From positions 1 to 64,000 of the forward strand of contig DFHM01000007.1 of the NCBI GenBank assembly GCA_002371895.1: a stretch of 64,000 bases of DNA, read 5' to 3'. This DNA is from Candidatus Saccharibacteria bacterium UBA3723 (GTDB taxonomy: Bacteria; Patescibacteriota; Saccharimonadia; Saccharimonadales; Saccharimonadaceae). Both the position numbers and the translations under genes were made by a program. Below the pieces are notes generated by a model. The model saw only the letters and a list, made by a program, of their open reading frames with translations, was not told where the DNA came from and searched no databases. Below are positions 58,966 to 64,000 of the stretch, in pieces. Each line of letters begins with the position of its first letter. Positions within the stretch are counted from its first letter, which is position 1.

Positions 58966-61080
58966 ATGAATAAAATCGCTAAGACTAGCCTTGGCATTGC
59001 AGCCGTTGCTGCTATTGCTGGTGCTGGTGCCTACATGGCCTTCGCATGGGGTCCATCTCGTACTACATATACGATGGATAAGCCAGCTGACCACGTAGTC
59101 TTCAACTCTATTACTGACAACAACAAAGAGGTCGGTGATGAGCGCTATTTCGTAAGTGCTTCTGAATACACCGGCGACGCTTCCAAGAACTATTGGAGCG
59201 ACAAAACTCAGGTTGAGAACGGTAAGGAATACGTTGTTCGTATGTATGTACACAACAACGCAGCTTCCAACCTCAACTTAACTGCTGAGAACGTACGTGC
59301 ATACGTCGTTCTTCCAACTGACACTGCTACTTCTATTACTGTAAGTGGTAAGGTCTACTCCTCAAATGCAAACCCAACCACTGTTTGGGATGAAACAACT
59401 TTTACCTCTAAGAATGGTGAAAAGTTCAATCTCGCTTATGTAGATGGTACTGCAAAGTATTACAACACCAAAGATGGTAAACTCCGCACCTTCAACCTAA
59501 ACGCTTCCAACCTTTTGACAAACAAGGGTGAACTCCTTGGTTATGACAAAATGGATGGTAAGATCCCTGGTTGTAGCCAATACTCTGGTTATTTAACTTT
59601 CCATGTAAAAGCTCAATTTGCTGAAAAACCAGCTATTGAAGTTTCCAAGGAAGTTAAGATTCTTGGCTCTGACACCTGGAGCGAAGAAGTTAAAGCAAAA
59701 TCTGGCGACACTGTTCGCTATCGCATTCACGTAAAGAACTCTGGTAATACTACCCTCAAGAACATCGTTGTACGCGATATTCTTCCTACTGGCTTAACTT
59801 ATGTTAAGGGCACTACTACTATCGTTAACACTGCACATCCAAAGGGCGTAGCCCTCAGCGATGGCATCGTTACCGACAAGGGTATTAACCTCGGTGATTA
59901 TGCAGCTGGCGCAGGTGCTTGGTTATACTTCAACGCAACTGTTGACAGCTCCGTAAGTGAAAAATGTACTAACACTCTTCTCCGCAACGTAATTCAAGCT
60001 TCCGCTGGCACCACCACTGGTACCAAGGAAGACACCGCTGACGTTCTCGTCGACGGCAAGACCTGTACTGAAGGTTTCAAGATCGACAAGATGGTTAAGC
60101 TCCCAAGCGAAACCGAATGGCATGAAACCGTAAAAGCAGAAGGTGGTTCCAAAGTTGACTACCGTATCCGCTTTACCAACACTGGTAACGTTGCTTTGAA
60201 CAATGTTGTTATTACTGATACTCTTCCAGAACACATGAGCTATCTCACTGGTAGCACCAAGCTTGATGGTAAGGCCGTTTCTGACGGTGTTATCTCCAAG
60301 AGTGGTCTCAATATCGGTAGCGTAGCTGCTGGTAAGACTGTTTCCTTAACCTTCCAGGTACTCGTATCTGAAACTCTTAAGGGTAAATGTGAAGATTCTA
60401 CCCTCACCAACACTGTTAAGGGTACTTACAACAAAGACGAAAAGACCGCAAAGACTGATACCGCAGTCGTAAAGATTGATGGCAAGGTTTGTGAAGAAGA
60501 CAAGCCAGGCTTCAAGATCGACAAGATGGTTCAGCTTGACGGTGGCAAAGAATGGTCTGAGACCGTTACTGCTAAGGCCGGCGACAAAGTTCGCTTCCGC
60601 ATTCAATTCAAGAACACCGGTAACACTACTCTCAAGAACGTAATCGTTCGCGATAACCTTCCAGAAGGTATGACCTATGTAAAGGGCAGCACTGTTCTCT
60701 ACAACAAGGCAAACACCAATGGTAAGACTCTTGCTGACGGTATCGTATCCAAGAGTGGCATCAATATCGGTAGCTACGACAAGGGCACTGAAGCAACTAT
60801 TTACTTCTATGCAACTGTCAACACTTCCTTGAAAGATAATTGTGAAGATACAACTCTCACTAACGTAGTAGATGGTTGGTACAACAACGATACAAAGACC
60901 ACTGAGTCTGATACCGCTGATACCAAGGTTGAAGGTAAAGTCTGTGAAGACGAACCTGAAGAACCAACCCCAACCCCAGAATTACCAAAGACTGGTCCAG
61001 TCTCCGTAATTAGCGGTCTAGTTGGCGCAGCAAGCGTCGCAACCGCTGCAGGTTACTACATTATCAGCCGCAAAAAATAA
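58966..61080 (+). CDS. DUF11-repeat surface adhesin with LPKTG sorting signal
   Basis: 704 residues. N-terminal signal helix (about 9-27), a unique domain to about 220, three DUF11-like beta repeats (about 224-364, 366-510, 516-655; each with YRIHVKNSGNTTLKNIVVRDILP or similar, ending in a Cys-containing DGKxC), a short Pro/Glu/Thr spacer and LPKTGP at 673-678 followed by a membrane helix and RKK. A classic sortase A-type substrate anchored to peptidoglycan. Codons are uniform and frequent ones, suggesting high expression. The matching housekeeping sortase is not in the window. Confidence 0.9.
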   Translation: MNKIAKTSLGIAAVAAIAGAGAYMAFAWGPSRTTYTMDKPADHVVFNSITDNNKEVGDERYFVSASEYTGDASKNYWSDKTQVENGKEYVVRMYVHNNAASNLNLTAENVRAYVVLPTDTATSITVSGKVYSSNANPTTVWDETTFTSKNGEKFNLAYVDGTAKYYNTKDGKLRTFNLNASNLLTNKGELLGYDKMDGKIPGCSQYSGYLTFHVKAQFAEKPAIEVSKEVKILGSDTWSEEVKAKSGDTVRYRIHVKNSGNTTLKNIVVRDILPTGLTYVKGTTTIVNTAHPKGVALSDGIVTDKGINLGDYAAGAGAWLYFNATVDSSVSEKCTNTLLRNVIQASAGTTTGTKEDTADVLVDGKTCTEGFKIDKMVKLPSETEWHETVKAEGGSKVDYRIRFTNTGNVALNNVVITDTLPEHMSYLTGSTKLDGKAVSDGVISKSGLNIGSVAAGKTVSLTFQVLVSETLKGKCEDSTLTNTVKGTYNKDEKTAKTDTAVVKIDGKVCEEDKPGFKIDKMVQLDGGKEWSETVTAKAGDKVRFRIQFKNTGNTTLKNVIVRDNLPEGMTYVKGSTVLYNKANTNGKTLADGIVSKSGINIGSYDKGTEATIYFYATVNTSLKDNCEDTTLTNVVDGWYNNDTKTTESDTADTKVEGKVCEDEPEEPTPTPELPKTGPVSVISGLVGAASVATAAGYYIISRKK

Positions 61081-61136
61081 GTTGACCGCCTAGTATAGAG
61101 CTTCCCAAAGCTTTAAGCGAGACGGGAAACAATTCA

Positions 61137-61170
61137 AAAAGGCCTCTGGAGAAATCCGGAGGCCTTTTTT
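61137..61170 (+). terminator. Intrinsic terminator of LPKTG gene
   Basis: GGCCTCTGGA/TCCGGAGGCC stem with GAAA loop, A-run before and T-run after. Confidence 0.9.
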
Positions 61171-61209
61171 GTTTCGCAATTACAATCCGCTTATGTTATT
61201 ATATAAAAT

Positions 61210-62328
61210 ATGAACGAGGGTGATAATTTGGGTGCGGCGAATGGTGGCGGCGCACCGCAAGGGAATAACACAAACAGTCAATCTTTTGACCCACCAAAAG
61301 AAGCAATAACTAGCACTCCGGAGCCAGAAGATTCCGGCAATATTCCAACCGTATCTACGGCCGGAGTTTCAAACAGTAGTAAATATTTTGGTGCACGCGG
61401 ACGACGAAGTTCTCGTGGCCAATTCGCGGAGCAGCAAACAAACTATGCCGCCGCGCAAAACATCGCATCAAACCCTAACACCCCTCAATTCTTTAGTGAC
61501 GCCGTCATGGCGGATAATCCATACCCAACCGAACCACCAAAAAAGAGCAAGCTCCCGCTATTTGCTGGAATTGGCGTAGCTGTCATTCTACTAGTTGTAG
61601 TTATCGTTGTCGCTGTTATGCCGAAAGGCGGCGGTGGTGGTGGCGAAGATGGCAAGAAAACCGCTATGGAAACTACTTTTAATAGCGCCGACGTCACCAA
61701 TATCAATAAGATGGAGTCGCTCTATAGGCAAATGATTAGGGAAGAAATCCGCGGTAGCGACCTTGCTGCGCAGGATTTTCATGAGGATATCGAAAAAGGC
61801 ACCACCTCTTATAGGAACGTCCTTAATGCTATAAAAGACAAAGAAAAGCAGCTCAAGAAAGAAGACAAAGACGCCAAGATCGATGACATTATCACCAAAA
61901 TGGAGAAGAATGTCGTAATATTTGAAGAAAACTACAAGCAATACGATGCATTCTTTAAGGCATTGGAAAACGAAAAAGAAGATACTATTAACGAAATCAG
62001 TGATGAATCTATTAAGAAGCTGGCTAAGAGCTACTATAACCACTACGTTTCATATCAAAAAACTCGTAAGGAATTTCGAAGTGCAGGCTGTAGAGGTGCT
62101 GAAACCGAGTTAAGTGCTAGTGAGCAGCAAATTTGTGACGCTTATGAGGATAAGCTAGACGAAGAAGAGACAGCTATGAAAAGCTCCACGTTAATGAAGA
62201 AATTATTCATTGGCGATGACGAAGGGACGATTAGCGATAATTATGTAAAAGATTCGATAACCGAAATCTATCTAAAAATAAGAAATAGCGGAGTCAAGAA
62301 TGAAGACGAAAATAAAGAAAATTCTTAA
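61210..62328 (+). CDS. Single-pass membrane protein with disordered N-terminus
   Basis: 372 residues, not recognised. About 1-115 are Gly/Asn/Pro-rich and cytoplasmic, one membrane helix (about 117-138, LFAGIGVAVILLVVVIVVAVM), a Gly run, then an extracellular, mostly helical acidic domain with two Cys. Leaderless: TGTTATTAT (hexamer 61197-61202), seven bases before ATG 61210. Its end overlaps the VirB6-like gene by 29 nt, so the two are linked in expression. Confidence 0.72.
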   Translation: MNEGDNLGAANGGGAPQGNNTNSQSFDPPKEAITSTPEPEDSGNIPTVSTAGVSNSSKYFGARGRRSSRGQFAEQQTNYAAAQNIASNPNTPQFFSDAVMADNPYPTEPPKKSKLPLFAGIGVAVILLVVVIVVAVMPKGGGGGGEDGKKTAMETTFNSADVTNINKMESLYRQMIREEIRGSDLAAQDFHEDIEKGTTSYRNVLNAIKDKEKQLKKEDKDAKIDDIITKMEKNVVIFEENYKQYDAFFKALENEKEDTINEISDESIKKLAKSYYNHYVSYQKTRKEFRSAGCRGAETELSASEQQICDAYEDKLDEEETAMKSSTLMKKLFIGDDEGTISDNYVKDSITEIYLKIRNSGVKNEDENKENS

Positions 62329-64000
62329 GGTTTTTAGGCCGCTACTACTTTCTGCGGTAATTGTGGCTAGCTCTATTGCTATTCCGATTAACGAGGCGCA
62401 TGCGGCTACTATCCCTAATGGTATTGGTTCTGCGGAAATCAGCAAAATTCATAAAGACCTAGGTGATGAGGCTTGGGCTCAGCTCACCTGGCACATTCTC
62501 AAGAAGTGTGTAAAAGGTAGCTATGAAGAGCGCGATACTGACTTTGTGCCTAGCGAAATTCTTACAGATGATGACTTCTTTGACTATGCGCGCGGTCTTA
62601 AAGGCGTCGTTACGATGCCAACAGGCTATTATCTCGAGAACAAAGTCCAGGGAAATGGTGGTGATGATGGTGCAATTTATTGTCGCCAAGGCAATAATAA
62701 GATCTTAACCATCGCAGCTGATGCGGCGGGTATTGATTATCGCCAGATTCTTTGCGACAATAATAACCCTGGTATTATGTATGACCGCGAAAAACCATCA
62801 CGTGGTTGTAACCCTTCATCTACGAAGGATGCCTACCAGTTCCATTCCGGCTGGAATTCCCACCTAGAAAAAGTTTGGAATCAAGTTAAAAGTGCCAAAG
62901 GCTGGGCGACTTCATGGGGCGATATAGGAAACTATGGTGGCGTCAATGGCTATGCTCTGTATGGCTACGAGGCAGGCTATAGGTGTGGTTCAAGTGCTGG
63001 CACCTTCCAGACGGAATCCGAAAAACCAAGCGGTTATTATATCAACCCTGCACTAAAGAACGTTGGTCAGGATGCGGGCAAATCGTATGAGTACTTTACC
63101 GCAGATAATGATATTGAGTACGAATTCGTTAATCGTAGTGACATTTCAAACTGTTCGGATCTTATTACTCGCGCGAATTCAGATACGATTATTACGGCGT
63201 TCGTCGAAAAAGTCCTAGTTACTTTCAATGATCGCTGTAAGAACTTCTACCAAAACGAAATTGATACAAAGGGAGACAAAATCGCCGACGAGGCAAAGGA
63301 TCAGTTTAATGGTCTAAAGAATGCTGACCAGGGCACATATCCATTCTTGGAAGACAAAGACGATCCGAAAGATCCAACGGATACTGAGGACAAGCAGTGT
63401 GTGACCATAGAAGGCATTCTACATCCAGAGCAGACAGACGATGATTCGTTTGCCGACGACGCTGCTGCTGATAATGAAACAAATGAGCCGAACTGTTACA
63501 CGAAGGCAGGTTCTCTTGGCTGGATTCTCTGTCCGCTCATCGATAGCTTAGGTACATTCATTCTTGAAAAATACGAGCAATGGATCGTCCCAGCATTGCA
63601 GATGGACGTGTCGCTATTTAGTGATAGCTCAGATAATGGTACCTTCCAGGCCTGGCAAATATTCCGAGATATAGCCAACGTTCTGTTTGTGATATTGTTC
63701 TTATTCGTTATCTTCTCTCAGCTCACTGGTGTAGGCATCGATAACTACGGCATCAAGAAGATTTTGCCAAAACTCATTGTTGGCGCAATCTTAATCAACT
63801 TGTCGTACATTATTTGCCAGCTCTCTATCGACGTATTTAACATTATGGGACGCGGTATTGGATCGCTCTTTAAGGGCATTTCCGATCAGCTCGGCACGAT
63901 AAGCTCGCTCCAGGTAGATAACGTTACTGCACCAAGCAGCGCATGGGAGAGCTTCCTGAGCTCCGGCTGGAATACTGTATTAATCGTGATTGTAGGTGCG
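62300..64000 (+). CDS. VirB6/TrbL-like polytopic membrane protein, N-terminal part
   Basis: 567 codons to the window edge; the C-terminus is missing. ATG 62300 has GGAG 6 nt upstream. Signal peptide (about 12-36, ending AHAA), an extracellular Cys-rich domain of about 400 residues with acidic DDPKDPTD and QTDDDSFADD loops, then membrane helices from about 450: WQIFRDIANVLFVILFLFVIFSQLTG and KLIVGAILINLSYIICQLSIDV. This helix pair matches the pattern I know from CPR VirB6/TrbL-like type IV secretion proteins. With the VirB2-like gene at 48177 it suggests T4SS-type or DNA-uptake machinery. Confidence 0.75.
   Translation, partial: MKTKIKKILKVFRPLLLSAVIVASSIAIPINEAHAATIPNGIGSAEISKIHKDLGDEAWAQLTWHILKKCVKGSYEERDTDFVPSEILTDDDFFDYARGLKGVVTMPTGYYLENKVQGNGGDDGAIYCRQGNNKILTIAADAAGIDYRQILCDNNNPGIMYDREKPSRGCNPSSTKDAYQFHSGWNSHLEKVWNQVKSAKGWATSWGDIGNYGGVNGYALYGYEAGYRCGSSAGTFQTESEKPSGYYINPALKNVGQDAGKSYEYFTADNDIEYEFVNRSDISNCSDLITRANSDTIITAFVEKVLVTFNDRCKNFYQNEIDTKGDKIADEAKDQFNGLKNADQGTYPFLEDKDDPKDPTDTEDKQCVTIEGILHPEQTDDDSFADDAAADNETNEPNCYTKAGSLGWILCPLIDSLGTFILEKYEQWIVPALQMDVSLFSDSSDNGTFQAWQIFRDIANVLFVILFLFVIFSQLTGVGIDNYGIKKILPKLIVGAILINLSYIICQLSIDVFNIMGRGIGSLFKGISDQLGTISSLQVDNVTAPSSAWESFLSSGWNTVLIVIVGA

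Noticed and set aside
58966..61080. Repeats as a CRISPR array or satellite
   Set aside because: The periodicity of about 430 bp follows protein DUF11 repeats; no short direct repeats with unique spacers exist anywhere in the window.
1..64000. Insertion sequences, integrases or phage genes
   Set aside because: No transposase, integrase, terminase or terminal repeat pattern was seen; the unusual codon islands lack mobility genes.

Overview
This 64-kb window looks like a piece of the chromosome of a Candidatus Saccharibacteria (TM7) or closely related Patescibacteria/CPR bacterium. That assignment is inference from gene content, not a database match. The indications are densely packed housekeeping genes with almost no biosynthesis, a Gram-positive style envelope (FemAB-like, MurA, MurJ, LTA-synthase-like, sortase, LPKTG protein), many type IV pilin-like proteins, VirB2/VirB6-like membrane proteins, an anaerobic ribonucleotide reductase, an encoded CCA on all six tRNAs, and frequent leaderless genes. 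Base composition is mid-40s %GC by eye. The standard code with TGA as stop fits throughout.

Layout. 1-5.3 kb: end of a PH-domain membrane protein, a pilin-like gene, FemAB-like ligase, tRNA-Met, glycogen branching enzyme, tRNA-Ser, dUTPase, YebC. 5.4-13.4 kb: a small DUF5674-like protein, recA-recX, a PRC-barrel protein, tilS, a G5/Rpf-like muralytic protein, rsmA, a Pro/Ala-rich membrane protein, metG. 13.4-24.4 kb: LTA-synthase-like gene, comEC without its nuclease-like domain, tsaE and a half-length tsaB, RNase Y, a four-gene pseudopilin operon, tRNA-Leu, RNase H, a CYTH-like protein. 24.4-38.3 kb: S20 with a histone-like tail, a degenerate DHH protein, a small alarmone synthetase, two tRNA-Pro genes flanking a GT39-like transferase, a DUF1810 fusion, pgsA, dgkA, ftsH, two PEGA-like proteins, murJ and a YtxH/DUF948 pair. 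38.3-48.1 kb: galU, the gatC-gatA-(HEPN-like)-gatB operon, an HTH-MurA fusion, then nrdD-nrdG and a short formate/nitrite channel behind three NrdR-like palindromes. 48.2-64 kb is the accessory surface region: a VirB2-like fusion, an orphan gene behind a structured leader, tRNA-Val, a sortase-pilus locus (two FctA-like pilins, a SipA-like pseudo signal peptidase, a class B sortase), prfA-prmC, a roughly 275-nt structured leader in front of two genes of foreign codon style, a DUF11-repeat LPKTG adhesin, and a VirB6-like protein cut by the window end.

How it works together. Two expression styles coexist. About 19 genes have a TANAAT -10 box ending only 6-11 nt before the start codon (0-3 nt leaders for 18 of them, about 5 nt for the channel gene at 47521), and five of six tRNA genes have the same geometry. 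A second group (recA, rpsT, ftsH, nrdD, the alarmone synthetase, pgsA, the pilus locus, the LPKTG gene and others) has leaders with Shine-Dalgarno sequences, several of them structured. The most system-like finding is the pilus locus at 50.6-54.3 kb, which reproduces the logic of the streptococcal FCT pilus region, including a signal peptidase that has lost its general-base lysine.
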